Notes: generated by a model not told the origin, from the letters alone. A stretch of 64,000 nt of DNA from UM-FILTER-40-17 sp032251335 (GCA_032251335.1 JAVVDW010000002.1:127266-191265); one strand, 5' to 3'. Positions 40,502 through 50,067 are shown, numbered from the stretch's first letter. A program made the numbers and translations.

Positions 40502-41002
40502 ATGATTACAGAAGCCATCAACGAAAATTTAGAAAAAGCGGTCACGCTTTTACAAACATTAGACAAAAAGATTTACACAGATACTTCTACGCCGCCCTAT
40601 CATTCCAGTATTGGAGGACATATCAGACACTTACTCGACGTTTTTGATTGTGCCATTAAAGGATTACCTCAAAAAGAAATCAATTTAATTTGCAGAAATC
40701 GCGATATTCGCATTGAAACGGACAAGCAATTTGCCATTGAAAACATTAAACGCATTCAAGCTGAAATTGAAAATTTGAAAAATGCAGATTTGAATACTAT
40801 CTTGCCGGTTACGGACGATCACGGCAAAGGGCAGCAGACCATAAATTATACCCTAGGTGCCATTTTGGGGCAGGCACAAAGTCATGCCATTCACCATTAT
40901 GCGATTATCGGTTATATTTTAAATCATCTAAATGTAGAGGTGACAGACAAAACCTTCGGTTACAATCCCACCACACCACGGCAAGAAGCTCAGGCATCTT
41001 GA
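40502..41002 (+). CDS. DinB-like four-helix protein
   Basis: 166 residues, all-helical, with His residues placed as in the DinB/YfiT metal-binding bundle: SIGGHIRHLLDVFD near 37-50 and QAQSHAIHHYAIIGYIL near 123-139. The family holds metal-dependent thiol-S-transferases (including bacillithiol-S-transferases) and others of unknown role. Given BshA elsewhere in the window, a bacillithiol-dependent function is possible, but this is inference only. Its last 13 bases overlap the end of a convergent membrane-protein gene. Confidence 0.7.
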   Translation: MITEAINENLEKAVTLLQTLDKKIYTDTSTPPYHSSIGGHIRHLLDVFDCAIKGLPQKEINLICRNRDIRIETDKQFAIENIKRIQAEIENLKNADLNTILPVTDDHGKGQQTINYTLGAILGQAQSHAIHHYAIIGYILNHLNVEVTDKTFGYNPTTPRQEAQAS

Positions 41003-41220
41003 TTTTTGTCGAACAACGCATCCAAAAGGGTTTTGAAGCCCTTAAATCCAAGGTAAATTGTAAAAATCCCCAAAGCCACGCCAACTGCCGTCAGAATTTT
41101 GTTTTCTATTTTAAATCCCAAGGTGATAATAAAAGGACTCAAAAACAATAACAATAGGGTAGCGCCCAATATTTTTAAACCTTTGTTGAGCAATTTTCTG
41201 TTAGTGCGGTGTTGTGGCAT
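40990..41220 (-). CDS. DUF6095-family small membrane protein
   Basis: 76 residues with two membrane helices, near 12-31 and 39-60, and a short basic N-terminus (MPQHRTNRKLLNKGLKIL). The pattern LSPFIITLGFKIENK between the helices matches DUF6095, a flavobacterial family of unknown function. ATG 41220 is chosen over an upstream start because the latter lies inside the terminator of icd. It converges with the DinB-like gene, with 13 bases of overlap. Confidence 0.75.
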   Translation of the reverse strand: MPQHRTNRKLLNKGLKILGATLLLLFLSPFIITLGFKIENKILTAVGVALGIFTIYLGFKGFKTLLDALFDKNQDA

Positions 41221-41226
41221 AGCGTA

Positions 41227-41276
41227 AAAATAAAAACAGTCATTTCGATGATGTTTTTTCACCGAAATGACTGTTT
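41227..41276 (-). terminator. Terminator of icd
   Basis: AAACAGTCATTTCG (41234-41247) and CGAAATGACTGTTT (41263-41276) are perfect 14-bp arms around a 15-base loop. On the minus strand a T-rich run follows. The DUF6095 start lies just beyond, so that gene may depend on read-through or on its own weak promoter. Confidence 0.85.
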
Positions 41277-41290
41277 ATGGATTCTTTACT

Positions 41291-42517
41291 TTAAGATAAT
41301 TTCTTATCTAAATTTTCTTTCAAAGCCTGAAGGAATTCTTGCGTATTCAAGTAATGCTCAGGTTTCAAGTCGCGACCATGGATCAATAAGGCCAGATCTT
41401 TGGTCATTTTTCCACTTTCTACGGTTTCTATACAAACCGCTTCTAAGGATTCCGAAAAATTGATGAGTGCTGTATTCTCGTCGAGTTTTCCTCGGTGCGC
41501 TAAGCCGCGAGTCCAAGCGAAAATGGAGGCAATTGGGTTGGTAGAGGTTTCTTTGCCCTGCTGGTGTTGGCGATAGTGTCTAGTAACCGTGCCATGTGCA
41601 GCCTCAGCTTCTACGGTTTTGCCGTCCGGTGTTACCAAAACAGAAGTCATAAGACCCAAAGAGCCAAAACCTTGCGCAACCGTGTCAGACTGTACATCAC
41701 CGTCGTAGTTTTTACATGCCCAAACAAATCCACCTTCCCACTTAAGAGCCGATGCAACCATATCGTCTATCAATCTGTGTTCGTAAACGATGCCGGCTTC
41801 GTCAAATTTTTGTTTAAATTCTGCCTGATAAACTTCTTCAAAAATATCTTTAAACCGACCATCGTAGGCTTTGAGAATGGTGTTTTTGGTTGACAAATAC
41901 AAAGGCCATTTTTTGTTGTAGGCCATGTTAAAGGAAGAGCGAGCAAATCCGTAAATAGACTCATCTGTGTTGTACATACTCATAGCTACACCGTCACCTT
42001 TAAAGTCATATACATTCCAAACAATGGGTTCGCCACCATTTTCCGGCGTAAAGGTCATGGTGAGCGTTCCTTTCCCATTTATAGTGGTATCTGTTGCTTT
42101 GTATTGGTCGCCAAAGGCATGACGGCCAATGACGATAGGCTTTGTCCAGCCAGGCACAAGACGCGGCACGTTCTTCATAATGATAGGCTCTCTGAAAACA
42201 GTTCCGCCAATAATGTTACGGATGGTACCGTTTGGCGAACGCCACATTTTTTTGAGTTTGAACTCTTCTACGCGTGCCTCGTCGGGTGTGATGGTGGCAC
42301 ACTTGATACCGACGTTGTACTTATTGATGGCTTCCGCAGCGTCTATGGTCACTTGGTCATTGGTTTTGTCTCTGTATTCTATGCCAAGATCGTAGTATTT
42401 GATATCTATGTCGAGATAGGGAAGAATCAGTTGTTCTTTGATGAATTTCCAAATGATCCGTGTCATTTCATCGCCATCCAGTTCTACAACCGGCTGGGCT
42501 ACTTTAATTTTACTCAT
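41291..42517 (-). CDS. icd: Isocitrate dehydrogenase (NADP-dependent), homodimeric eukaryote-like type
   Basis: Oxidises isocitrate to 2-oxoglutarate in the TCA cycle. 408 residues. VVELDGDEMTRIIWKFIKEQ near 9-28 and WRSPNGTIRNIIGGTVFREP near 90-109 (substrate loop, with the Ser that binds isocitrate) are typical of the type II homodimer, as is PGWTKPIVIGRHAFGDQYKA. AHGTVTRHYR near 307-316 holds the residues that give NADP preference. This type is the one seen in Bacteroidota, unlike E. coli Icd. ATG 42517 (MSKIKV) is preferred to a 40-codon extension that overlaps its promoter. Confidence 0.96.
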   Translation of the reverse strand: MSKIKVAQPVVELDGDEMTRIIWKFIKEQLILPYLDIDIKYYDLGIEYRDKTNDQVTIDAAEAINKYNVGIKCATITPDEARVEEFKLKKMWRSPNGTIRNIIGGTVFREPIIMKNVPRLVPGWTKPIVIGRHAFGDQYKATDTTINGKGTLTMTFTPENGGEPIVWNVYDFKGDGVAMSMYNTDESIYGFARSSFNMAYNKKWPLYLSTKNTILKAYDGRFKDIFEEVYQAEFKQKFDEAGIVYEHRLIDDMVASALKWEGGFVWACKNYDGDVQSDTVAQGFGSLGLMTSVLVTPDGKTVEAEAAHGTVTRHYRQHQQGKETSTNPIASIFAWTRGLAHRGKLDENTALINFSESLEAVCIETVESGKMTKDLALLIHGRDLKPEHYLNTQEFLQALKENLDKKLS

Positions 42518-42564
42518 GGTTTTAAACGTTTGAAAGATTTTAAAAAGCTTTAATTGCAATATCG

Positions 42565-42596
42565 CAAATATAAGCATCTGCGGGTCTAATTTCAAA
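42565..42596 (-). promoter_or_regulatory. Promoter of icd
   Basis: On the minus strand TTTG (plus 42593-42596), 20 bp, then TATATTTG (plus 42565-42572). Both boxes are exact, and the start codon is 48 bp downstream. Confidence 0.65.
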
Positions 42597-42667
42597 AATG
42601 CGAATGTTTTAGTTTTGTTAAACAAAAAATAAAACAAAAACTTATCTTAGCAGGCACAAGATACAGC

Positions 42668-43327
42668 ATGATAACAGCGCAAAATTTACAGAAAAACTAC
42701 GGCCCTCTCCAAGTGCTGAAAGGTGTAGATATCCAGGTAGATAAAGGTGAAATTATATCGATAGTTGGTGCTTCAGGAGCAGGAAAAACAACGCTCTTGC
42801 AAATATTGGGCACTTTGGACGTGGTGTCTAACCCCGATACCGCTCGTTTACAAATATGTGGCGTTGATGTCTTGAAGCTGAAATCAAAAGAAATGGCTGC
42901 TTTCCGCAACAAGCACTTGGGTTTTATCTTTCAGTTTCACCAACTTTTGCCCGAATTTACAGCTATAGAAAATGTTTGTATTCCGGCATTTATCGCTCAA
43001 AAACCTAAGAAAGAAGCTTTTAACGAAGCAGAAAAACTACTTGACTTTTTAGGTTTGTCAGACAGAAAACTACACAAGCCGGGCGAATTGTCCGGTGGCG
43101 AACAACAACGTGTAGCAGTTGCCCGCGCACTCATCAACAAACCCGATGTGGTATTTGCTGATGAACCCAGCGGTAATCTCGATTCTGCTTCGGCCGAAAA
43201 GCTACACCAACTTTTTTTTCAGCTCCAAAAAGAACTCGGTCAGACTTTTGTGATCGTCACGCATAACGAAAAACTTGCCAACATGGCAGATAGAAAATTG
43301 ACCATGAAAGACGGTAAAATGATATGA
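42668..43327 (+). CDS. ABC transporter ATP-binding protein, LolD-like
   Basis: 219 residues, a single nucleotide-binding domain. Walker A is VGASGAGKTTLLQIL near 34-48; the Q-loop is IFQFHQLLPEFTAIENV; the signature LSGGEQQRVAVARALIN near 140-156; Walker B VVFADEPSGNLDS. The GNLDS after Walker B and the LLPEFTAIENV segment are typical of the LolD/MacB/FtsE group. Such proteins pair with an FtsX-like permease, but the gene after it encodes a DUF58 protein, to which it is coupled by a 4-base overlap. No permease is in the window. Confidence 0.88.
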   Translation: MITAQNLQKNYGPLQVLKGVDIQVDKGEIISIVGASGAGKTTLLQILGTLDVVSNPDTARLQICGVDVLKLKSKEMAAFRNKHLGFIFQFHQLLPEFTAIENVCIPAFIAQKPKKEAFNEAEKLLDFLGLSDRKLHKPGELSGGEQQRVAVARALINKPDVVFADEPSGNLDSASAEKLHQLFFQLQKELGQTFVIVTHNEKLANMADRKLTMKDGKMI

Positions 43328-44670
43328 TGATGGGCTTGTATCTCCATTTCAGAAATCTCTATCTCAACAAACGCTTCTATCTTTGGGGCGTGGGATTGGC
43401 TTTGTTACTCTTTTTATCCTATTGGTTTGAAACTTTGTTCTTTATTGCAGCTTATGCGTTGGGTGTTTTTACTTTGATACTTTTCTTTGACGTAGTGTTC
43501 CTTTTTGCGGGTAAAAACCAAGTTACCGGCAAAAGACAATTGCCCGAAAAATTGTCGAACGGAGACGAAAACGGCATAGGTGTTCTGGTAGGAAACAATT
43601 ATCCATTTAAAGTTTGGTTGGAAATCATAGACGAATTGCCGGTTCAGTTTCAAAAAAGAGATTTTTTAAAACACATAACCTTGCCTTCAAAAACAGCAGA
43701 TGCATTCACTTACAGCGTCAGACCTGTGGCGCGTGGTGCGTATCTTTTTGGCTCTCTGAACATCTACGCCAATGGTTTTTTCCGATTGGCCAAGCGCCGA
43801 TTTGTATTTGACCAGTCTCAAGAAGTGGCGTGCTATCCCTCTTTTATACAACTCAGAAAATATGAATGGATGGCCATGGTAAAACAGCCGCAATTTTTTG
43901 GTTTGAAAAAAATCAGACGCATCGGACATACCATGGAATTTGAGCAAATCAAGGATTATGTGGTTGGCGATGATTTTAGAACCATCAATTGGAAAGCCAC
44001 TGCCAAGGCTTCAAAATATATGGTCAACCAGTTTCAGGACGAGACCTCACAACCTGTGTATTCTATCCTAGATGTGGGTAGGGTGATGAAGATGCCTTTT
44101 GAAGGGCTCAAACTTCTCGATTACGCCATCAATGCAAGCTTGGCTTTTTCTAAAGTTACCCTTCAGAAAAAAGACAAATGCGGGTTACTGACTTTTTCGG
44201 ATAAGGTGCACGACATTTTGCTAGCATCCGGCCAGTCCACACAAATGCAATCTGTGATGGAAAAACTCTATCGCATTGATACAAATTTTTCAGATTCCGA
44301 CTTTTCTAACCTTCACAACCAACTTAAATACCGACTCAAACAGCGCAGTATGCTGATGCTCTACACCAATTTTGAACATATTTCTGCACTCGAAAGACAA
44401 CTCACTTTTTTAAAAGCAATTGCCAAAAAACACTTGCTTATCGTCATTATTTTTGAAAATACCGAAGTGTTAAAACTCATTGAAAAACCATCCGAACAGC
44501 TTTGGGATATTTATGAAAAAACAATCGCCGAAAAATTTGATTACGACAAAAAACGCATGGTTCTTTTGCTCCGAAAACACAACATTCAAACCCTTTTGAC
44601 ATCACCACAGGATTTGACCATTAACGCCATCAACAAATATCTCGAAATCAAAGCGAGGGGCTTATTTTGA
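43324..44670 (+). CDS. DUF58 membrane protein
   Basis: 448 residues. Two membrane helices near 18-56, then a long cytoplasmic region. The DUF58 motif is in the middle: IGHTMEFEQIKDYVVGDDFR near 200-219 followed by TINWKATAKASKYMVNQFQD. After that a VWA-like domain with SILDVGRVM, in which the third serine of the MIDAS motif is weak. DUF58 proteins work with MoxR-type AAA ATPases and VWA proteins; an AAA/VWA pair lies 3 kb downstream on the other strand. The start is one of three consecutive Met codons; the first is used because it overlaps the LolD-like stop codon. Confidence 0.9.
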   Translation: MMMGLYLHFRNLYLNKRFYLWGVGLALLLFLSYWFETLFFIAAYALGVFTLILFFDVVFLFAGKNQVTGKRQLPEKLSNGDENGIGVLVGNNYPFKVWLEIIDELPVQFQKRDFLKHITLPSKTADAFTYSVRPVARGAYLFGSLNIYANGFFRLAKRRFVFDQSQEVACYPSFIQLRKYEWMAMVKQPQFFGLKKIRRIGHTMEFEQIKDYVVGDDFRTINWKATAKASKYMVNQFQDETSQPVYSILDVGRVMKMPFEGLKLLDYAINASLAFSKVTLQKKDKCGLLTFSDKVHDILLASGQSTQMQSVMEKLYRIDTNFSDSDFSNLHNQLKYRLKQRSMLMLYTNFEHISALERQLTFLKAIAKKHLLIVIIFENTEVLKLIEKPSEQLWDIYEKTIAEKFDYDKKRMVLLLRKHNIQTLLTSPQDLTINAINKYLEIKARGLF

Positions 44671-44830
44671 AATTGGGTTTTGACTTTTTGATTCCTGTCA
44701 GCTAAAATCTAAACGATTGGATGCTTTAACAACTTTATTTGTCTCTTTACACTTGTTACCAACTTGTTAAATTGCCACTAAAGTAGATAAGGGATGGTAT
44801 TTAACTGTTATTTTTGAATAAAAATTGCGC

Positions 44831-47341
44831 ATGCTTCACATACTACCCAGACCATTTTATTACACAGTTTGTTTACTGATGTTCTTTTGTTGCGCAACAA
44901 CGCTATGCCAAGCGCAAATATTTGGCAAAGTGACAGATAACAAAGGACGCAGCCTTCCCACAGTGAACGTTTATATTCTCAATACATACGTAGGGACGAC
45001 TTCAAATGACGAAGGTTTGTACGAATTGCAAATCTCCGAACCCGGGACATACACGGTGGTTTTTCAATATCTCGGATATGAAACCAAGAAAAAGGAAGTG
45101 AAAATCGCTACTTTTCCTTATGAGCTCAATATTGACTTGCAAGAGGAAACCATCGAACTCAATGAAGTGGCTATAACCGCAGGCTTTAATCCGGCCAATG
45201 AAATGATACGAAAAACCATTGAGAACCGAAAGAAAATATTAGAAAAAACAAAAAATTATACAGCAGATTTCTATTCGCGCGGCCTGATCAGAATCAAAGA
45301 TGCCCCCGAGAAAATTTTAGGCCAGGCGGTAGGCGATTTGGGCGGCGGACTCGATTCTACGCGTAGTGGAATTATTTACCTTTCTGAAACCATTTCCAAA
45401 ATTTCGCATTCAGAAAACAACGAAATGGTCGAAAAAATTGTGGCATCTAAGGTAAGCGGCGATGACAACGGCTTCAGTTTCAACAACGCCTCCGATGTCA
45501 ATTACAACTATTATCAGAACACAGTGGCTGTTGGTGATGTGCAAATTGTTTCGCCCATAGCCGATTATGCCTTTTCATACTACCGTTACCGCTTCGAAGG
45601 ACGTTTCTACGACGAAGAAAACAACGCCATTCTCAAAATCAATTTTGAACCCAAAAACGCGACTGATCGTGTTTTTTCGGGCACCATCTATATAGTGGAC
45701 GAAGTTTGGGAAATATACGCCACCGAATTTACCATCACCGGAAAACAAGCCCAACTGCCACCCGTTGAGCAATTGCTTATCAAACAGAGTTTTTACCATT
45801 CGCAAACAGATGATTTGTGGGTGCGGCGTTCGCAGAGCATAGATTTTGAATACCGCATTTTCGGCATCAAAGGCAACGGTAGGTTTACGGCGGTCTATAG
45901 CAACTTCAACTTTAAACCCAATTTTGAAACACGTCGGTTGACGAATGAAATCATCTCTTTTGAAAAAGAGGCTAACAAAAAAGACAGTCTTTTTTGGGCA
46001 AAAATAAGACCTGTGCCGCTGACGGTTGAAGAAAAAGAAGATTACACTTTTAAAGACAGCATACAGGTCATCCGCAAGTCCAAACCCTACCAAGACTCCT
46101 TAGATGCGGTGAATAACAGATTCAAAATCAGTAATTTATTTTTTGGTTATACCTTTAATAATTCTTTTGAAGAACGCAGCTTGAGTTTTTCTGCACCTGC
46201 TTTTGGTGTTCAATACAATACCGTGCAAGGATGGCGCCCAAAGATGTCGGTCATCTACAGGCAACAAAACGACTCGCTTGGCAAAAATTGGTCTGTGGGC
46301 TTGGATACCGAATACGGCATCTCCGACCAACGGGTTCGTACAGTTGGCAGTTTTACTTATTTATTCAACCGCATCAACCGTCCTTTTTTGCGCTTGAGTG
46401 GCGGTACCGAAGCGGCCCAGTTTAATAGAAACAACCCCATTTCTCCATTTATCAACTCGGTAAGTACACTTTTTTTTGAAGATAATTTTATCAAACTCTA
46501 CGACCGCACTTTTGGTGAAGTATATTTTACCAATGAAATCATGAATGGCCTCAGACTCTACACCACTGTCGGCTATGAGCGTAGAAGGCCCCTTTTTAAT
46601 CAGGCCGATTTTGTCATTTTTGGAGATGATGACGATATGTTTACTTCCAACAATCCCATTTTGCCGAACAATTTTGTCACACCTGCTTTTGAAGCCCACA
46701 ACCTGATGAAAATTAACATAGCAGCAAGAATTTCTTTCGCGCAAAAATATATTTCATATCCGGATAGAAAATTCAACATGCCCAATGAAAAATATCCTGT
46801 GCTGTGGCTACAGTATTTTCAGGGATTGGCAGGAAGCGGAACAGATTACCACTACCAACGCGTGGAAGCACGTTTGCTGCAGGAACTCAAATTAGGGAAC
46901 AAAGGTGTTTTTGCCTATCAATTGGTAGGAGGACAATTCTTTAGCGCAGACCGTATCAGTTTTGCCGATTACAAACATTTTAACGGCAATCAAACCCACA
47001 TTGGTACGTCCGAAAACTATACAGATGTCTTCAATTTTCTACCCTACTACGCGCTGAGTACCAATGAGGAATACGCATATTTGCACCTCGAACACAATTT
47101 TAAAGGTTATTTGCTCAACAAAATACCGTTGCTTCAAAACCTGAATTACAACATTGTGGTGGGTGCGCATGTATTGGCAACAGCCGCAAACAAACCCTAC
47201 AGCGAATACACTATTGGTTTGGATAATTTAGGTTTTGGAAAATTTCGCTTTTTGCGCATAGATTATATCCGGAATTACCAGGATGGTTTTTTGACAGACG
47301 GTTTTGTCTTTGGGCTCAAGTTCCTAAACATTTTCCAATAA
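44831..47341 (+). CDS. DUF5686 outer-membrane protein with carboxypeptidase-like regulatory domain
   Basis: 836 residues. Signal peptide about 1-28 (ending TTLCQAQ), then a CarboxypepD_reg-like domain near 29-115 (IFGKVTDNKGRSLPTVNVYI, TSNDEGLYEL, TVVFQYLGYETKKKE), and a long C-terminal region matching the DUF5686 family, expected to form a beta-barrel with the final strand ending FGLKFLNIFQ. Several aromatic-rich strands (FRFLRIDYIRNYQDGFL) support an outer-membrane barrel. There is no TonB box or plug domain. Function unknown. Start ATG 44831 is preferred to a TTG six bases upstream. It converges on the AAA gene with 4 bp between. Confidence 0.9.
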   Translation: MLHILPRPFYYTVCLLMFFCCATTLCQAQIFGKVTDNKGRSLPTVNVYILNTYVGTTSNDEGLYELQISEPGTYTVVFQYLGYETKKKEVKIATFPYELNIDLQEETIELNEVAITAGFNPANEMIRKTIENRKKILEKTKNYTADFYSRGLIRIKDAPEKILGQAVGDLGGGLDSTRSGIIYLSETISKISHSENNEMVEKIVASKVSGDDNGFSFNNASDVNYNYYQNTVAVGDVQIVSPIADYAFSYYRYRFEGRFYDEENNAILKINFEPKNATDRVFSGTIYIVDEVWEIYATEFTITGKQAQLPPVEQLLIKQSFYHSQTDDLWVRRSQSIDFEYRIFGIKGNGRFTAVYSNFNFKPNFETRRLTNEIISFEKEANKKDSLFWAKIRPVPLTVEEKEDYTFKDSIQVIRKSKPYQDSLDAVNNRFKISNLFFGYTFNNSFEERSLSFSAPAFGVQYNTVQGWRPKMSVIYRQQNDSLGKNWSVGLDTEYGISDQRVRTVGSFTYLFNRINRPFLRLSGGTEAAQFNRNNPISPFINSVSTLFFEDNFIKLYDRTFGEVYFTNEIMNGLRLYTTVGYERRRPLFNQADFVIFGDDDDMFTSNNPILPNNFVTPAFEAHNLMKINIAARISFAQKYISYPDRKFNMPNEKYPVLWLQYFQGLAGSGTDYHYQRVEARLLQELKLGNKGVFAYQLVGGQFFSADRISFADYKHFNGNQTHIGTSENYTDVFNFLPYYALSTNEEYAYLHLEHNFKGYLLNKIPLLQNLNYNIVVGAHVLATAANKPYSEYTIGLDNLGFGKFRFLRIDYIRNYQDGFLTDGFVFGLKFLNIFQ

Positions 47342-47345
47342 GACT

Positions 47346-48809
47346 TTATAATTTCCGAATAAAATCGCCGTAAACATCGCTGAAAGTATATCCTTTTATA
47401 AACCTGTTTTTGCTGAGCTTTTTGTGGGCGACCAAACCCCAGAGCACAAATTCTTTTAAGAAATTTTTATCTGTTTCAGGAAAGTCGGGTTGATATTGAT
47501 TCACAAACTCCTCGAGTGGTTTAATCTCTTGTAATTTTTGTGCATAGGTTTCGTTTGAAACTTCATCGGCCAATTCGAAATTGCCTTCTTCTAAAAACCA
47601 ATCTACTATGGCCTGGTACGGATTTTGACGATCCGGTTTTTCCAATTTTTCAATTTTCGGAAAATATTCTGCAAAGAGTGTTTGCACAGCCGCATCGATG
47701 AGTTCGAGCGCCACGGCGGCTGCACCTTCTTGTTCGCCCTCGTACACCAATTCTACCTTACCTGTGATAGAAGGGATCAATCCCATGAAGTCGGACAGGC
47801 GAATGCTTGTCTTTGATTCGGAAGCTTTGAGCATACGTCTTTCCGCTGTGCTCAAAAGGTTTTCAAATGCTGTGATGCTCAAACGGGCACTCACGCCACT
47901 TTTGGCATCAACAAAATCGCTGTTTCGCGCTTCAAAAGAAATTTGTTCCAGCAAATCTTTAGCCAATTCGGGCACATGCAAACGCTCTCTTTTTTCATTT
48001 TCCACTTGCGCTTCCTGAGCTGTAATGGTTTTGGCAACCTCTCTTTTCAATGGATAATGCGTGAGAATTTGCGAGCCGATTCGGTCTTTCAGCGGCGTGA
48101 CAATACTGCCGCGATTGGTGTAGTCTTCCGGGTTTGCTGTAAAAACAAACTGAATATCGAGCGGGAGGCGTACTTTAAATCCGCGAATTTGCACATCGCC
48201 TTCTTGTAAAATATTGAAGAGTGCCACCTGAATACGCGCTTGTAAATCGGGCAACTCGTTGATGACAAAAATGCAGCGATTGGCTCTGGGAATCATCCCA
48301 AAATGGATGACGCGGTCGTCGGCATAGGAAAGGCGCAGGTTGGCAGCTTTGATGGGATCTACATCGCCCACCAAATCGGCCACCGTCACATCCGGGGTGG
48401 CGAGTTTTTCATAAAACCGCTCACTTCTGTGTAGCCAAGCAATGGGGGTTTGGTCTCCTTTTTCTGCAATCAAATTTTTAGCATAGCTGGAAATGGGTGC
48501 AAACGGATCATCGTGAATTTCAGAGCCTTCAACAATAGGAATATATTCGTCCAGTAAGCCAACCATCAAACGAGCCAAACGCGTTTTGGCTTGTCCACGG
48601 AGTCCTAAAAGATTGATGTTGTGCTTTGACAATATGGCGCGTTCCAAATCGGGCACAACGGTGTCTTCAAAACCGTGTATGCCTTCGAAGGAAGGTTGTC
48701 CGGTTTTTATTTTTTCTAAAAGATTTGCACGGAGTTCGTCTTTGATTTTTTTGGATTGATAGGCTTGTTTTTTGAGCTCACCAAGCGATTTGATATGTGA
48801 AATATTCAT
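47346..48809 (-). CDS. AAA+ ATPase, magnesium-chelatase ChlI/MoxR-like
   Basis: 487 residues. Walker A appears as the ChlI-type variant GLRGQAKTRLARL near 69-81; Walker B and sensor region are CIFVINELPDLQARIQVALF near 169-188; and RLSITAFENLLSTAERRML near 300-318 is the C-terminal lid. It follows a VWA gene on the same strand with 22 bp between, so the two form a MoxR-VWA type chaperone pair that inserts a metal or assembles a complex in an unknown client. There is no chelatase substrate (chlorophyll or cobalamin) pathway here. Confidence 0.88.
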   Translation of the reverse strand: MNISHIKSLGELKKQAYQSKKIKDELRANLLEKIKTGQPSFEGIHGFEDTVVPDLERAILSKHNINLLGLRGQAKTRLARLMVGLLDEYIPIVEGSEIHDDPFAPISSYAKNLIAEKGDQTPIAWLHRSERFYEKLATPDVTVADLVGDVDPIKAANLRLSYADDRVIHFGMIPRANRCIFVINELPDLQARIQVALFNILQEGDVQIRGFKVRLPLDIQFVFTANPEDYTNRGSIVTPLKDRIGSQILTHYPLKREVAKTITAQEAQVENEKRERLHVPELAKDLLEQISFEARNSDFVDAKSGVSARLSITAFENLLSTAERRMLKASESKTSIRLSDFMGLIPSITGKVELVYEGEQEGAAAVALELIDAAVQTLFAEYFPKIEKLEKPDRQNPYQAIVDWFLEEGNFELADEVSNETYAQKLQEIKPLEEFVNQYQPDFPETDKNFLKEFVLWGLVAHKKLSKNRFIKGYTFSDVYGDFIRKL

Positions 48810-48831
48810 AACTGTTGTTGATTAGTAAGTT

Positions 48832-49941
48832 TTATCGCAATCTTTTTTTTCTGTTTATTTCGTAGTCTTCAAAAATCATTTCACCCAAACCTTTGAGTCC
48901 GGTGTAGAATGCTTTTCCCTGATTTTGACGCGTAAATTCGGATACAAATTGTTGTAGATACGGATCACGTGCAATCATAAAAGTGGTGATAGGGATTCTG
49001 AGTTTTCGGGCTTGCTGTGCGGTGGTGTAGCATTGGTCTAAGATGTACGGATCCAGTCCGTTGCTGTTCATATAATAGGATCCGTCACGCTCCCTTACAC
49101 AGCTGGGTTTGCCGTCGGTAATCATAAAAATTTGCTTATTGGTTGTGCGTTTTCTACGTAGTAAATCCATGGCGAGTTGCAGACCGGCTACCGTGTTTGT
49201 ATGATAAGGACCGACATTTAAATAAGGTAAGTCTTTTACTTCAATAGGCCAGGCATCGTTGCCAAAAACTAAAATATCTAAGGTATCTTTCGGATAGCGC
49301 GTCGCGATAAGCTCTGCCAAAGCCATAGCTACTTTTTTGGCCGGAGTGATGCGATCTTCGCCGTAGAGAATCATACTGTGGCTGATGTCTATCATCAAAA
49401 CGGTACTCATCTGCGCTTTGTGATGCGTTTCTTCGACCACCAAGTCCGTTTCGTCCATCCGAAAATCGTCTAAACCATGATGAATTTGCGCATTTCGGAG
49501 ACTGTCTGTCATTGAAATTTTATCGAGCCGATCGCCAAAGCGGTATTCTCTATAATTTCCTGTGTGTTCATCTCCGCCTCCGTGTTTGTCCGTTTTATGA
49601 TTGCCGGAAGCTCCTTTTTTAAGGTTTCCAAAAATTTGATCTAAAGCGTGTTGGCGTAAAATTCGTTCCGTTTTTTTGGTAATAGCCATGCCGCCGGTGC
49701 CATCGGGTTCAATTTCCTGACGGATGTATCCCTTTTTGATGAGGTCTTCAATAAAATCGTCCACGGTATAATCCGGCGTGGTGAGTTTGTATTCTTTGTC
49801 TAGTTGGCGCAACCAATCAATAGCCTCATCGAAATCTCCTGAGGTGTGCGTGATGAGTTCCTTGAAAATTTCAAAGAGTTTTTCAAAAGGCGTTTGAAAG
49901 GGAGCCTCATACGATTTGAAAATAAAACCGTGCTGCTTCAA
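48832..49941 (-). CDS. VWA-domain protein, partner of the AAA+ ATPase
   Basis: 369 residues. The N-terminal part is helical with a polar linker rich in Gly and His (GASGNHKTDKHGGGDEHTGN near 109-128). The C-terminal half is a von Willebrand A domain: VLMIDISHSM (MIDAS DxSxS) near 183-192, then VAGLQLAMDLL and IFMITDGKPS. Position directly before the AAA gene is typical. Together they resemble MoxR/VWA pairs that act as metal-dependent chaperones. No DUF58 gene is adjacent, but one lies 5 kb away. Confidence 0.88.
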   Translation of the reverse strand: MKQHGFIFKSYEAPFQTPFEKLFEIFKELITHTSGDFDEAIDWLRQLDKEYKLTTPDYTVDDFIEDLIKKGYIRQEIEPDGTGGMAITKKTERILRQHALDQIFGNLKKGASGNHKTDKHGGGDEHTGNYREYRFGDRLDKISMTDSLRNAQIHHGLDDFRMDETDLVVEETHHKAQMSTVLMIDISHSMILYGEDRITPAKKVAMALAELIATRYPKDTLDILVFGNDAWPIEVKDLPYLNVGPYHTNTVAGLQLAMDLLRRKRTTNKQIFMITDGKPSCVRERDGSYYMNSNGLDPYILDQCYTTAQQARKLRIPITTFMIARDPYLQQFVSEFTRQNQGKAFYTGLKGLGEMIFEDYEINRKKRLR

Positions 49942-50020
49942 TTTTTTTTTGTTTAAAAATAGGAATTTTTTGTGAGGGGAATTTCAAAAATTACGTTAAA
50001 GTCGGGAAAGATTTTTTTTG

Positions 50021-50067
50021 AGGCAATTGCCTTGTTTCGAAATTTTTGTGTGCTAAACGGATCCGTT
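50021..50067. promoter_or_regulatory. Two perfect 12-bp palindromes upstream of the acyltransferase gene
   Basis: AGGCAATTGCCT (50021-50032) and AACGGATCCGTT (50056-50067), centres 35 bp apart, both without mismatch and lying 48-94 bp before the start at 50115. They could be operators of two different repressors or of one with relaxed specificity. Chance occurrence of one is not rare; two so close is more notable. Confidence 0.35.
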
